A stretch of DNA of 64,000 nt from positions 465,053 to 529,052 of the forward strand of contig NW_022985201.1 in NCBI RefSeq assembly GCF_010093535.1, read 5' to 3'. The notes beneath the pieces were generated by a model. That model had not been told where the DNA came from. It saw only the letters and a list, made by a program, of their open reading frames with translations, and made no database searches. This stretch comes from Lindgomyces ingoldianus. Its lineage: Eukaryota > Ascomycota > Dothideomycetes > Pleosporales > Lindgomycetaceae. Positions 45,510-59,200 of this stretch are shown here, one piece after another; within the stretch, counting starts at the first letter, position 1; every line of letters starts with the position of its first letter. The position numbers and the translations under genes are program-made.

Positions 45510-47513
45510 CATAAAGTTATTAAAAGACCTTTAGGCTGTAGTAGATAAAGAAGCTTAATTAAACATCTTGTCTACTATAATAGCTAAAAAGCAGGACTTT
45601 AAGATTAAGCCCCTACTAGGCGTCTTTTTAAAGGCACCTAATAAATTAGACTTTACTGTCTACAGCTTTATAGTTATAAACATAAAGATTATAAACTTTT
45701 AAGAAAAAGTCTAGACTTATAAGGTGCTATTTATAGTAATAGACTTAAAAAGACTTTTAATATATTTAAGTTTACTTTAGATTAATTAGTTTAATTTAAA
45801 GATAAACTTTTATATAAAACATATATTATTTAAGGGCGTAAAGGACTATAGTGTGCTAAAGTACACTAAAGTAGCCTTAGAAGACGCAGCAGAGTTTAAG
45901 CAAACTATGTAGAGTCCTAATATAGATGTCTACGTCTGCAGTGTGCTATCTAATAACACTAAAAATTCTTTAAAACCTGTAAAGCTTAAGTTAAGACTTA
46001 AGTATAAAGAATATGCAGACATAGTTAAGTCTAATAAGATGTTACAAGTACTACTACATAGCCTATAGAATCTAGCTATTAAGATAGAGAAAAAGATAAA
46101 GCTTTCTTACTAACTACTATATAACTTATTAGAGTATAAGTTACAGCATTTTTATAAATATGTTAATAATTATTTATAAAAAAAGTAAATTTAAAGGTCT
46201 AAGTCTTTTACAAAAGCTCTAATCTTATTTATAAAATAAAATAAAAAGTTAAAGCTTTATATAAATTATAAAAGCTTAAACTAAATTATAATAAAAAATT
46301 ATTACTTACTGCTACTTATCTTAGAATCTTTTAAAAAACTTAGGAAAGTAAAGTAGTATATAAAGCTAGATATTTATAATGTGTACTATATATTACATAT
46401 TTATAAAGAAGATAAGTAAAAGACAGTATTCTAAACTTAATATAGTTATTTTAAGTACTAGGTTATGTCTTTTAGTCTTACTAATACTTCTATAGCTTTC
46501 TAGGCTTATATTAACTAGGCTTTAGCAAGGTTAGTTAATGTAACATGTATTATGTACTTTAATAATATTCTAGTCTATTCTAACACAGAAAAGAAATAAG
46601 TTGTTTATGTTAAAAAAGTGCTATAAAAATTATATAAAGTAAAGCTTTTTTTAAAACTTAGTAAGTGTAAATTTTACATGTAAAAGACTAAGTACCTAAA
46701 GTATATAGTTTACCTAGAAAAAGTTAAAGTTAACTTTTTAAAAATTAAGATAATATAAGAGTAGCTAATGCTAAAGACTGTTTAGAATATTTATGTTTTT
46801 ATTAAGTTTATAAACTACTATAAGTAGTTTATTGCTAACTTTTTCTTAATTACTCTACTTTTTACTAAGCTAACCTAGAAGGGCCTAGACGCAGTAAAGA
46901 GTAGTTAAAAGTAAAAGTAAAAAGAAAGTTAGAAGCTTAATATTAGTCTTAAGAGTTAAGCAGCCTTCTAAAAGCTTTAAAACTTATTTTTTAAAGTTTC
47001 TATATTAGCTTATTTTAATGCTAATAAAAAAACTAAGGTAAAAGTTAACACTTTAAAAGGTGTAATTTATAGCATTTTAAGCTAATTAGTTTTAGATAAG
47101 ACTAGAGGGGCTTAATAAAAGCTAATTAGCTTTTTCTTAAAAAAGATAAGTAAAGCTAAGTATAATTATAATACCTATAATAAGAAGTTGCTTACTATTA
47201 ATAAAAGTTTAGCATATTAGCAACATTACTTTTAAGGTCTACTATTTAAACTTTTTATAAACTATAATAATCTTTCCTAGTTTATAAAAACTAAAACTTT
47301 AAACTACTAGTAGGTCTAAGCTTATAAAAGGATAATAAAATATAATTGTATTATTACGCACTATCTAGAGAAGCTAAACCTAGTAAATAGACTCTTAAGA
47401 AAACTTAACTATATTAAGAAGTTACAACAGCCTTTTTAAAAAGAGAATACAGCATATGTAATAGACATGCGCAACCTCTTAAATTAATAAAATTATAAAA
47501 AGAAATTAATAGT
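45510..47513 (+). pseudogene. Gypsy-3 protease, reverse transcriptase and RNase H
   Basis: A long frame broken mainly by Gln-to-stop changes. The reverse transcriptase reads FQTQYSYFKYQVMSFSLTN near 46430-46490 and YFNNILVY at 46555-46578, where YLDDIL is expected. RNase H follows to about 47290. Fot-C copy 2 cuts the frame at the TA before 47516. Confidence 0.82.
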
Positions 47514-47515
47514 TA

Positions 47516-49381
47516 ACGTACTTTATAGGCGAGTTGCTCACACACCTGAGTTGCTTACTTTTGCCAAGACCCCACCCTAACAAACTCTATTATGGCCCAT
47601 AACAACCCGCTCTAGCACTATATAGTACAGTATAGCCTAGAATATTATTTAGATACTACTTCTACTTCTTGCTTACATGTTTGCGCGTTATGCCTAGTCT
47701 AATTACACTGTCTGCAGCGCCTTTAGGATAGCTTACCTACTTTAGCTTGCACCTGCTTCTTTGCCTTCTTCCTGTTACTACGCGCTCTAAACTCCTTTAG
47801 GGCTATTAAGCGTAGGCCTTTTTAAATTATTAAGGTTTTTTTTACCTTAATTTACTTTTTTTTATATAATTTATATTATGTGGCAGCCTTATTAGCTGCT
47901 TAAAGCTTAGTAATTTCCTGTTACACTAACACTAGCTTATACATAATTATTGCTGCCCCTTTTAAAACCTTTTTAAACACTTTAACTATAAAAGTTAGTA
48001 AACTATTTATAGGCTTCTAAATTTTTATCTTTATAAGCATTAATTATAACCTAAGTTCTAGAGTATTGCTTAGGGTTTACAACTACTAGAGCTTGTTATA
48101 TATAAGTAGTAGTAGTAATAGAGTGCGCAACTTTACATTAAGGCCTATTATAACTTATTATAAGTTAAAAAGAACTAATCTAGCGCTTTAGAACCCTTTT
48201 TAGATATTACTAGAAGTAATTATAGCATTATAAGCTGCTTTAAAGCATAGTAGGAACTTTATTTTTATAATATAAGTAATTTAGTTGCACATAAGGTTTT
48301 TAGCTTAGCGCTTATAGACTTTTTTTAAAAAAGTAAAATAACCTATATTAAGTAGCTATAAGAGGTGTAATAAGTAAAAAAGTATATAAATAGTAATAAT
48401 TTTATTATTTTTATAGTATTACTAAAAATAAAGTAAGTTATAGCTCTTATAGCTATTAATAACTAGTAAATAGTAGCTGCTAACTATACACTTTTTTATA
48501 TGCGCGTTAAAGTGCTTTAACTAGTCTAGACTAAGCTAATTAGTAGTCTAGCTGCGCTTAGAGATTATAATAACTTAATTTTAAAGTAGATTTTTCTTTT
48601 TATACTAGTTTAAAAGGTAGTTACTACCCTAAAAAATAATAAAGAGCAGAATAGCCTACCTTTTAGCATTAATGCCCTAGATAGCTGTTATCTACTTCTA
48701 GTTACCTAGCTAGACTGCTTTTAGCTGTCTTTATCTCTTTAAACTTATAACAACTGCTCTAGTAGATATCTAGCCTATTATAAACCCTATTTTATTAAAG
48801 TTATACATGTTACTATTCTAAATGCTATACTTAGCTTTAATATTCTTTATAAAGTTAAACTAGCCTTAAATTACTATAAGATCTTTATAAAAAGCTCTTT
48901 TATAGTTATACTTACGCTTAAACTTTACTTTAAGCTTTAAGTAACACTTAATAAATATATTAAGCTAGTTTATACTAATATAGCCTATATTATGCTTAGC
49001 ATGTAAAGAATTAGCTATATTAGCCACAGCTACTAGCTAGGGGGGAAATCCTTATGCATCTAGCTTAAGTATGTGCTAAATAATTACCTGCTTTTTATTA
49101 TTATCTAGCTTTTATAAGTTAGCTATATAATTAGCTTAAAAAAGTTGTCTAGTGTGTTAGTTACTTATTATCTTTTAAAAGACCTTATAAATAGCTGCAG
49201 TGCGTTGCTTAGAAAGTGTTATGTCTTATTTAAAAGCTTAAAGTGTAAGCTGCATCTAACATTCCTTTAACATGTCTAAGTAGTGTTGTTAGGAATGCAT
49301 TAGTATAAAAAGAGTAGTATAGTAGATTTTTAGCAAAAGTAAGCAACTTAGGTGTGTAAGCAACTCGCCTATGAAGTACGT
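47516..49381 (-). mobile_element. Fot-C copy 2: Fot1/pogo-like transposon, 1866 bp
   Basis: The ends are ACGTACTTTATAGG and CCTATGAAGTACGT, with TA at 47514-47515 and 49382-49383. It is exactly the length of copy 1 and carries the same degraded minus-strand transposase; differences seen are transitions. Confidence 0.88.
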
Positions 49382-49816
49382 TATAGCTATTACATGTTTT
49401 TAAATTTTTTTAGGCTTAGCTAAAGACTACTTTAAAAAAAATAAGAGCTAAAATAGCTAGATTCTAAAAAAGCTATAAGCTAAAAACTAGAGAAAAATAA
49501 TAATAAGAACCTTATGTTAGGTTTTAGAGAAGACTATAATAAAATACACTTATTAGACACTAAAAGGAAAACAAAGAATAAAAAAACTTTAATAAAAACC
49601 TTTATCTTTAAAATAGGCTAAAACAACATGCTATAGCTAATATAAAAAAAACTCTAATAACAGACTAAAAGAAGGCAAAAGCGTTCTAAGAGTGCTACAA
49701 CAGCTTATTAGTAAGCCACTTTAGTGTAAAAAAAATGCTTAAAAAGATTATACATTAATATAATTAAAAAAGGCTTAAAAAGGACATAAAGGCGTACTAT
49801 AACAACTACCTAAGGT

Positions 49817-50263
49817 TAGAGTTGCCACTTTATAGTAATTACTATTTTAAAAATAGTAATTACTATGTTTTTAAAAACGTTATTATTACTTAATTACATA
49901 AGCTATAATTCTAAAAATTAATATATAGATGCTAAGTAAACTAGTCTATAAATCTATAAATTTAAATTCTAAAAATTATCTTTAATACATTTATAATAAA
50001 TAAAAAAGAGAGAAAAAAAGGAGAGAAAAATAGTAATTACTATTACTATTACTATTTCTGCTTTTTTTCTCTTTTTTTCTTTATTACTAGGGATACAAAT
50101 TTATATAGTAGAATCTAATCTTATAGATCTATACTTTAGTATACCTAGTATCTAAGTTTAGGTTTTTAGAATATTAGCTAATGTAATTAAGCTGTTATAG
50201 ACTTTTTAAAAAAATAGTAATTACTATTTTAGAATAGTAATTACTATAAAAGTGGCAACCCTG
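49817..50263. mobile_element. hAT-like non-autonomous element 2, 447 bp
   Basis: It starts TAGAGTTGCCACTTT, ends AAAGTGGCAACCCTG and is flanked by the 8-bp duplication CCTAAGGT (49809-49816, 50264-50271). Subterminal TAGTAATTACTA palindromes repeat at both ends and near 50030-50055. No coding frame. Confidence 0.88.
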
Positions 50264-50547
50264 CCTAAGGTATAGACAATTAGTAGCTCTACAACACTGC
50301 CTATATAGGCTCCTTTACTCTTTACTACTGCCTAATAGGCCTTAGTAGAATGTTATAATAGATTTTATAACACAGCTGCCCCCTTATAAATACTTAAGGT
50401 TAGTATATAATATAATTCTTATAATAGTAGACTATTTTACTAAAATAGCCTACTACATGCTAGCTAGAGCTAATTAAGAAGCTTTAAACTTAGTAAAGGT
50501 TTAGTTAAAAAAAGTTGTTTACTTTTATAAAGTTTTAAAAAACATTA

Positions 50548-51647
50548 ACATACTTTACAGGCAAGTTGCTTACACACCTAAGTTGCTTACTTTTACTAAG
50601 ACCCTACTAAACTACCCTTTCTATACTAATGCATTCTCTATAACACTACTTAGACGTGCTAAAAGAATGTTAGATACAGCTTATATTCTAAGCTTTTAAA
50701 TAAAACATAAAACTCTTAAAAAAATATGCTATAGCTATGTGTAAAGTTTTATAAAAGACAATAAATAACTATAGCACTAAATAACCTTTATAAGCTAATT
50801 TTACAGCTAAATTACAGAGGCTAGGTAATAAAAAAAAGTAGGTAATTATTAAGACTATACTTAAGCTATATGCGCAAGGAATTTCCCTTTAGATAGCATT
50901 TATAGCTAATATAGCTAATTCTTTGCGCACTAAGCATAATCTAGGCTATGTTTATATAAACTAGCCTAGTATGTTTATAAAGTGTTATTTAGAGCTTAAA
51001 GTAACATTTAAGCATAAGTATAACTATAAAAGAGCTTTTTATAAGAGTTCTAGAGTAATTTAGAGCAGGTTTAGCCTTATAAAGAATATTAAAGCTAAGT
51101 ATATAATTTAGAATAATAACATATACAACTTTAGTAAAATAGAGTTTATAATTAGCTAGATATTTTTTAACTATACTTACACTTAAAACTTTACTTTAAG
51201 CTTTAAGTAACACTTTATAAACATACTAGGCTAGTTTATGCAAACATAGCCTAGATTACGCTTAGCGCGCAAAGAATTAGCTATATTAGCTATAAATACT
51301 ATCTAAGGGGAAATTCCTTGCGCATATAGCTTAAGTATAGTCTTAATAATTACCTGCTCTTTTTTATTACCTAGCCTTTATAATTTAGCTGTAGAATTAG
51401 CTTATAAAGGTTGTCTAGTGCTATAGTTATTTATTATCTTTTATAAGACTTTGCATATAGCTATAGCACATTTCTTTAAGAGTTTTATGTCTTATTTAAA
51501 AGCTTAGAGTGTAAGCTGTATCTAACATTTTTTTAGCGCGTCTAAGTAGTGTTGTAGGGAATGCATTAGTGTAGAAAGAGTAGTTTAGTGGGGTCTTAGC
51601 AAAAGTAAGCAACTTAGGTGTGTAAGCAACTTGCCTATAAAGTACGT
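50548..51647 (+). mobile_element. FB4: foldback element, 1100 bp, opposite orientation
   Basis: It starts ACATACTTTACAGG, where RIP hit the terminal CG, ends CCTATAAAGTACGT, and has TA at 50546-50547 and 51648-51649. It has the same length as FB1 but its central loop is reversed, as expected for insertion in the other direction. Confidence 0.88.
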
Positions 51648-52499
51648 TATCTTTAATTAAAAGCTAATAATAAACTTAAAGTACTAAAATAGTTTTTATT
51701 ACTATCTTAGTATATAAAAGATTTTTTTTATTAGCCTACTATCTTAAGACTAATAAGCAGACTAAAAAATAAAACTAAACTTTAAAATAGTACCTTAGAT
51801 GTTACTATTACCTAAAATAAGATAATTAGGTAATGTAGTTACTAATAGCAAAGTTTATGTATAATAATAGTGTACATATAACTATAAAAGTTACTCCTTT
51901 CTAAGCATACTACAGAGCAAACCTAAGAGGGCTAGATTAGCCTAGAGAACCTCTAGGTTAGAGGGAATTACACATAGTAAACAGAGTTACTGCAATAGCA
52001 CTTACTCTATAGTTAAAATACTGCTATAAAATTATTACTATAAATATATATTAAAAGAAGTATATAGATAAATAATAGAAGCATATACAGCTATAAGTAA
52101 AAAATAAAGTATTAGTCTCTAATAAACACATAAAATTAATAAGGCTAAAAAAAAGTTAAACTAGAAGTTTTTAAAACTAAAAAAAGTTATAAGCTAGATT
52201 AGTGTAAAGGTGTATAAAGTAGACTTACCTAATCTAGAAGAAGTTTATCTAGTATTCTATATCTTACTTTTAGAGCTATATACCTAGAAAGGGCGTCTTA
52301 AGTTGCAATTAGAACTAATTATAAACACTTTATATGCTATAAAAGATAATGTGTACTATATAAAAAAAATACTTAACTAAAAACAAAATTTAGTTAGAGT
52401 ATAAAAATATTTTATAAAATAAAAAAGTTATTTATTTAAAAAAAACTTATAAAAACTTAAACTTAACATTAGCTTAAACACATTAACAACGTTTTAAAA

Positions 52500-54640
52500 A
52501 AGTAAAAAAAAATACATAGTAGAAGATTAAATTATGCTAGTTTAAGTTAAACTTTTTTTTAAAAAAAAAGAAGTAACTTAATAGATTAAGTATAACTACC
52601 TTTACCTTATTTTTTTCTTACTTAAGGTTTTTTTAATAAGAGGTGTTTAATAGCGCTATAGAAATAAAAAGACAACATAGCTTATTTAGACCTAAGATTC
52701 TTTATTTAGACTAAGTAAGGCTATTCTAGCATAAAATAGCTTACTAAAGTTAAGAAGAGGGTTATTTTAACCTAAAAAAATCTATTATGTAGAAGAAACA
52801 AACATTCTAGCCTAGAATAACTTATACTAGTAAAAAAAAGGCAGAGTTTAAGTCTAGCAAAATATTCTAAAAATTTTAGAATAAAAAAGCTGTAAAGTAA
52901 GTAAGCTAAAAGTAGTTTAATCTATTACTACTAAAATAGTTACACTTTAAGTCTAAAAGACATAATATAAAAGTATTTAACTTTATTAAGGAAAGAAGAA
53001 AGAAGCTTAAGCTAAAGAACTTAAAACTACACTGTACTATGCATTCTTAACTATTTTTACTATAGGATGCGCTAGATCACACTAGATTGTGCTATTAGAG
53101 CTCTAGATTAGACATTAAGATCCTCTATAAGTAAATTTGCAACAGCAGAATAACTATTAAGATATTTTTTATTATACCTAGTTAGCTACTTTTTTTTTTT
53201 AGCTAAAGTTTAATCCTAACTAGCCTTATTTCTAATATTATTAGCCTTATTATGCTTTTTAAAGATGTAGTAGATTATATTAGTAGCTTTAGCAGCATTA
53301 ACAGAATAATGTTGCTTAGCTTTAGTAACATAGACACTTTTAACACTATATTTCTTCTATTATGCTAGTTAGCGCTAGAATAGTTAAAAATAGCGCACAC
53401 TTACTTTTTTAAATAAAGTTATTATAGCTTTATTCTTATTAGAGTCCTTTTTAAGCGCCTTACACTTTTTCTTTCTTTTTTTTTTTAGTAATATTAGCTT
53501 TAAAGTAGGCGCGCTTCTTAAAAACAACTTTAGTCTTTGTAATTTTACCTATAACGCTACTATGCGTGTATAGATAGTTGTTGTATAGAATTTTATTTTT
53601 ACTATAAACTATTAAGAGCTAGAATAAGGCTAATTAAGCTAGATTATGCTGCAATAGAAAGACTTACACCTAAAGAAACTAAATAATAGTGTTTACTTAT
53701 AATATAACTATTATGTTAGCCTATGCTAACTAAGTAAGGTTAAGTAAATTAACAAAAGCTAAAACATTAAGTATAGCGTCTTTAAAAGCCTATTATTTAG
53801 GTTTAAAAAAGATAAGGAGCTATCTAGAGTTAGCCTAGCCAGACTACACGTAAATACGCTAAAAGAAGCTAGAATATACAGCTTAAAGCACTTTTTACTA
53901 GATTTAAGGTAGTAAGCACACTTAGTGTACTTAATTTTCTTTTCTTTTATACTATAACATAACTTGTTGTCTATAAGCATATAATAGCTACTACTTTTAT
54001 TTATAATACCCTTACAGGACATTTTGTTAACATATTAAACATAAAGTTTATTAAAGTGTAAGTTTATGTTAGTAAAGGCTAATTAATTTTTTTTTAAAAA
54101 AAAACTATTGCTAGATTACAACAGAGTAGGCTATAAAAGTCTATTTTAAAGTTGTTAAGTAAAGTTAAGCATAAAAAAAAAGCTAAGAGTAGATTAAGCA
54201 ATAGGCAGGTGTAAGCAAGGTAAAATAGGACTATTAAAGCTTATTAGCACCCTTTTGCGCTAGATTACGCTAGAGTGGCTTAGAATATACTTACCTTAAA
54301 AAGTTTAGAGTCTTCTAAATTCTAAGCTATAAAGAGGGCAGAGGTGTAAAGAAGATAGACTTCTAGAACAGTTAGACCTTATATATACTATCCTAACTGC
54401 TACTTTATTAGCGTGAGATATACTACTATTTTACTTTTACTTTTACTTTTACTTTTACTTTTACTTTTACGTTATACTTTTACTTTACCTTTACCTAATA
54501 ACTCTAGGTTGTTTTTAAATAAACTTGTATAAAATTAACTAAAATAGGCAGAGGTAAGCCTTTAAGGCATTATATAACACTATATTATGCTACTTAGGCC
54601 TATTGTTATCTATTCTATCCTCTAAGTTGTAGGACTACTA
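52500..54640 (-). pseudogene. Gypsy-3 post-pol region with an antisense Cys-rich frame
   Basis: About 2.1 kb separate the chromodomain from the polypurine tract, longer than in most Gypsy elements. The plus strand shows no recognisable protein. On the minus strand a frame at 53759-54022 is open. Its centre (KYTKCAYYLKSSKKCFKLYI, then FTCSLARLTLDSS) resembles a Cys-cluster of the form C-x2-C-x6-C-x8-C. Weak traces of the same frame continue toward 53100. This could be an antisense accessory gene degraded by RIP; the identity is unproven. Confidence 0.4.
54429..54470 (+). repeat. (TTTTAC)7 microsatellite
   Basis: Seven near-perfect copies of a 6-bp unit, followed by degenerate units to about 54497. 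Confidence 0.9.
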
Positions 54641-54653
54641 TAAGGGGGGATAA

Positions 54654-54699
54654 TGTAAGGCCAGATGTCCTAGAACAGGCTAGTATGGCCCCACCTAAC
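54654..54699 (+). repeat. Gypsy-3 3' LTR, first 46 bp
   Basis: It starts TGTAAGGCCAGATGTCC right after the polypurine tract and matches the start of the 5' LTR. It is cut by Gypsy-2 at 54700; the five bases before the cut are CTAAC, the presumed target duplication. Confidence 0.82.
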
Positions 54700-55297
54700 T
54701 GTTACAATCCTTGCTTCGGGAAGCACTCAGGTCGATGTTGTTCCTGGTGGGATAGGACGGAGGGTAGGGGCCGACGGCAGGGTGTACAGTCCTACGTAAT
54801 GGCTATTAGGCTAATGGAGTAGGGTAGGGTGACTAGATTGTGGTTTGTCCCTATAGCAGCAGTATAGTGGCTAGGTTAAACAGTCCTGTTAGACAGAATT
54901 AGAGGTATATATGTTGCAAGATATACAGATAGTATTGCAACTCTTTAAAAAAGCTAAATACTACTTAGTTTATATAAAAAATAAACTAAATAATAAACTA
55001 AACATTAAACCCACCTTCTAAAGGTTATTTAGAGTTAGAACTATATACATATCTAATAGTGCTAAGAATAAGTTGTGTAAGTTTACTAAGTTTACAGCAC
55101 AGTAAACTTATTTAACTTGTTAAGCTTGTTTAACTTGCAGTCTGTCCTCCTATTAGATAACGCATTCTTCTGTAATTACAGGCAGCTGTACTGCCTTTGC
55201 ATCCTCTAGTTAGTCTGTAGACAAGCTCTGCCCTAACCTAGCTAGATTGTGGAGCACCTTAGGTAGAGTTATGTTAGTCTAACTATAGACTATAACA
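54700..55297 (-). repeat. Gypsy-2 second copy LTR, 598 bp
   Basis: It starts TGTTACAATCCTTGC, ends GACTATAACA and is followed by a C-rich tract whose complement is the polypurine tract. The first 200 bp are GC-rich and little altered; the rest is AT-shifted. Confidence 0.85.
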
Positions 55298-56269
55298 TGC
55301 TGCCTCCCCTCCCTAGCAGCGTCCTTACCGCTCTGCTTACACAACTGTGTTAGTAAGGGCTTATTTATAAAGTAGGCATCTACCTGCTAGAAAGCGTCTA
55401 CTATGTCTAGCTTTTTTATACTAAATAGCTTACTAGTCTTATTTAACCTATTATTCTTACACTGCCCTTTGTTTTAATTCTTTTTATTAAACAAAAATAA
55501 GACCCTGTAACACTTACTAGTTATTAGAGTTATCCTATATGTTAACCCTGTCTTTAGACAGGTGCATAGAGTATGTAAAGAAGAATAATTAGTGTAACAC
55601 TTTTGTTTCTAACACATCCTAGAACTAGTTGAAGAAAGAGAGAGAAAAGCTTTTATAATTTACTAAAGCGATAAAAGCTTAGAAGTAAGAGCTTTTAAAG
55701 AAGTAAATAAAGTAAATCTATTTGCTGTAGAAGATAGTAGAGGTAAGAGAAAAGAAGCGTTGTAAGCAGGATTATATCTAAAAATTACTAGATTTGCTAA
55801 AGGTTTATTGCGCATAGTACTTAGAGGGGGACCTTTTCTTTTTAGACAAGATAGTAGCTTTTAAGGCAGCAGTAGAGGGCTAATTGCCTCTCTAACCTCT
55901 TTCTGCAGGTACTTGTCTTTAAAGGCTGCTACTATCTAATAATAACATAGCTATTTCCTCTAAAATAGATGCCTTATTACCTAGCTAGTTCTTTTTAGAA
56001 GAGTCTAGAGGTACTTTTACACTAGCTGCTGCGCATTCTGCAGGTTCTTAGCTAGTTCTTAGGTGTTTTTACTAGTAGGCTATTTAACTTATTATACTAA
56101 AAACTTCTTTTTATTTTTTTAATTACTAATAATTTATTCTACTTTATACCTTGTTTCTATTTCTTTTTATTTTTATATTAATAAGAGGATCTCTTTAAGT
56201 GCTTTTTCTAGCTTAGAAACATAAAAATATAGGTGTATTTTTATATGCAGAGAAAGCTTTAGCTTATAG
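55298..56269 (-). other. Gypsy-2 region between integrase and 3' LTR
   Basis: Just under 1 kb downstream of integrase in the element's own orientation. Lys- and Glu-rich readings occur on the minus strand, but I recognise no domain. RIP is moderate. Confidence 0.45.
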
Positions 56270-59200
56270 TTATTATGTTAGGTCTAGAGGACTTTATAGA
56301 GTCTTATTTTTCTTTCTGCAAGCTTTCTAGAGGGTCTAGGTATTTTAAAGTTCTTTGTTTTAAAGTATACATAGTCTCTAGAGCAGATCTTAGGTCTAGG
56401 TTGCTATGTCTAATTTGTGTATTATTTTATTATCTTCTAACTAGATTTAGCTTTAATTACTAACTTCTTATATATATTCTATAGGTTTAGTAACTAGTTA
56501 ATTAACTTTAGTAAGTCTGTAGGCTAGCTTCTATAAAGCGTAAAGTAGAGGTAATAACTAAAATTAGCTTTATATAGGGTTTCCTTTATTATAACTTAGC
56601 AGATTCTATTATGTTAATAGCAAGCTGTGCTATAAAAAGCTATTTAGCCTAGTTATTTTAACTATAGAAAACTTATTTTCTTAGGTATTTTTCTACTTTA
56701 GCGTTTACTTATTTAGTCTAACTGTCTATTTATAGGTATATAATATACTGTAGATAATTTATGTGTTATACTAAGGTGCCTTATAGCTGCTTTTTAGAAT
56801 TTACTAGTAAATAGCTTATCTCTATTAGAGATAATAACCTAAGGGCATCTATATACTAAGACTATGTTTTGTTTAAGTTTGTATATAAATTCTTTAGCTA
56901 TAATAGTTTTTTCTAATAGCTATGTATATAAATACTTTGTAGTTTTATTAAAAGCTACTATTATTATGTTACACATTCTCTTTGTACTTAGTTTCTTTAA
57001 TAGGGAAAGTTTTATTATAAAGTCTATAGTAACTATTATCTATAGTTACTTTAGGGCCTTAATTAGTTAAAGGTATCTATATGTTTTATGTCTGTAGAAG
57101 TTGTTCTTATTACATGCATTGCATTTCCTAAGTACCTCTGTACACAGTTGCTTTATTCTAGGTATAAGTTAAAAAATAGCAGCCCTTAGCTTCTTTTAAA
57201 GGGTGCTAATTTCTAGATGTTTAAACATTAAAAATTTATAGTATTTATAGATTAGGTTCTTTTATCCTTATTTAGTTACTATAAGCGCATAGAATTCTTC
57301 TATAGGCCTAAGTCTATTATACACTAGTCCTTCTTCTATTTCCTTAAAAAGGGCAAATTTTTTAGTTCCTTTTTCTTTTTTATTAAAGTAGTTAGGCCTG
57401 TAGCTAAGGGTGTTAGCCTACTAGTTCTAAGCTCTACAGACATGCTTAATAATGTAATTAAACTAGGCAAGTTTTATTACTTATTATATGTGCATTAGTA
57501 AGAGTTTCTTTATAGTTAGGAATGTAACTAAGTTTACATAGTCTATTATAATGTTAAATTATTTTCTTATTCTATGCAACTCTGTTGCCTATATTTGTAC
57601 TACATTTAGTATTGCTTTTAGTTCTTTATTAGGTATACTGTAGTCTGCTTCTGCTCCTAAGAACTTTGCTAAATAGTATGCTATAGAGTGCTATTTCTTA
57701 TCTTCTTGTTTCTAATAGAATGCTGCGCTGCTTGCTCTTAGAGATGCGTTAGTATAGATCTTTGTATCTAGCCTTAAGTTATACATCTGTAGTACTAGTT
57801 TAGTAGTTACAGCTTGTTTTAATGCTTTAAAAGTAGTATTTATTTATAGAGTTTAGACAAATTTTGTAACTGCTTAATCCTTTATACTAGCATTAGTTAA
57901 TAGTAAAGTAATCTTTAAGTAGTTTTTAATTATTTGTCTAATATATTTAGATGGTCTAAAGAATTCTTTAACTTCCTTAACTATTATAGGTTTTAGCTAT
58001 TCTAAGACCTTCTATATCTTAGCTAGGTTAATCTTAATTTTATTGCTGTTAATTATAAATTCTAAGTACTCTATTTTAGTAATAACTATAGAATTTGCAT
58101 TTAGATAACTGCAGGTAGAGTCTGTACTCTTGTAACTTCTCTAGGACCTTCTGTACTTTCTGCACATAGTCCTCTAGGCTATCTTTTGTGTAGATAAGGA
58201 TGTTATCTAGGTATACTAACACAAAGACGTCTAGATATAGGTTTAGAGCTGTGTTAATAATTCTCTAAAATGTTACTAGAGCATTTATTAATCTAAATAG
58301 CATTACTAACTGCTTATACAATCCCTATAGAGTGCAGAAGGCTGTTAGCTATTTATCTTCTTTCTTAATTCTTATTTTGTTAAATCTGTCCTGTATATTA
58401 AACTTTGTAAAGAGTTAGGTTCCTTTTAGCTAGTTTATAATGTCCTAGATAATTAGGAGAGAAAACTAGTCTTAGATTTTTCCTCCCTTCTTCTTTGCAA
58501 AGACTACTGCTAAGGCTACAGAGCTGTAGCTTTCCTAAATATAGCCTTATACTAGCATTTAGTTAACATATTCTTATAAGGCTTCTTTCTGTGTTCTTGT
58601 TAAGGGACAAAGTCTATAAGTTTTTAGGTTAGAATTCTTTATTAGGTTTATAGCGTAGTCCTATAGTTAATGTAGGGGCAGTTCTTTTAGATCCTTAGGT
58701 GTCTTAAACATGTCTCTATAGTCCTTGTACTTAGTAGGGGTAGCATGTTCTTTCTAGATCTTATAAATACTAATCTATTTTACATTTTTATTAGCCTTTA
58801 GTTTTTTATAGGAAACTTCCTTTAGTTTTTTTTTATTACCTTTATTACTCTAGCTTTTAGCTCTTAGCAGAGGAATTTTTATAGTTTTTATTTCTTAGGG
58901 TAGTAACTACTACCCTGTTTTGCTTATTTATAGGTTAGGCATAAGTTATTATAGCATGCTAACTAGGTTATGCGTGCGTAGTCCTTAGGACTTTTAATAG
59001 TTATTATTTTTTAATTAATAGTAGGGTTATGTTTTTTAAGCTAATTATAGCCTAAAATTATGTTGTACTTATCTTCTAGTAGGAGTATACTTATAGACTT
59101 CTAGTTCTTAGTGTTTAGTGTTACTAAATCCTCTTTAAACATTTCAAGGTTAATTTATTCTTTGCTGTATTCTAAAAAGAAAGCATTAGTAAGGGTTACC

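Larger units (their letters stand above)
49384..52500 (+). pseudogene. Gypsy-3 integrase and chromodomain
   Basis: The integrase is split by the hAT-like element 2 (49817-50263) and FB4 (50548-51647). A core block reads YNIILIIVDYFTKIAYY near 50405-50455. After FB4 the core continues to near 51990. From about 52210 a reading KVDLPNLEEVYLVFYISLL and then VYYIKKILNQKQN matches the C-terminal linker and chromodomain of chromoviruses, which target elements to histone marks. All parts are broken by stops. Confidence 0.75.
37884..54699 (+). mobile_element. Gypsy-3 chromovirus with nested elements; 3' LTR cut
   Basis: The 5' LTR lies at 37884-38084. The order gag, zinc knuckle, reverse transcriptase, RNase H, integrase and chromodomain runs on the plus strand to a polypurine tract (ATAAGGGGGGATAA) at 54640. 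The 3' LTR starts at 54654 and is broken at 54700 by an opposite-strand Gypsy-2. Gypsy-3 inserted into Gypsy-2 after GCTAAC; the opposite-strand Gypsy-2 copy reads continuously through that point near 57410. Confidence 0.87.

Noticed and set aside
50548..51647. Reversed central loop of FB4 taken as loop inversion by arm recombination
   Set aside because: The arms are symmetric, so simple insertion in the opposite direction gives the same picture.
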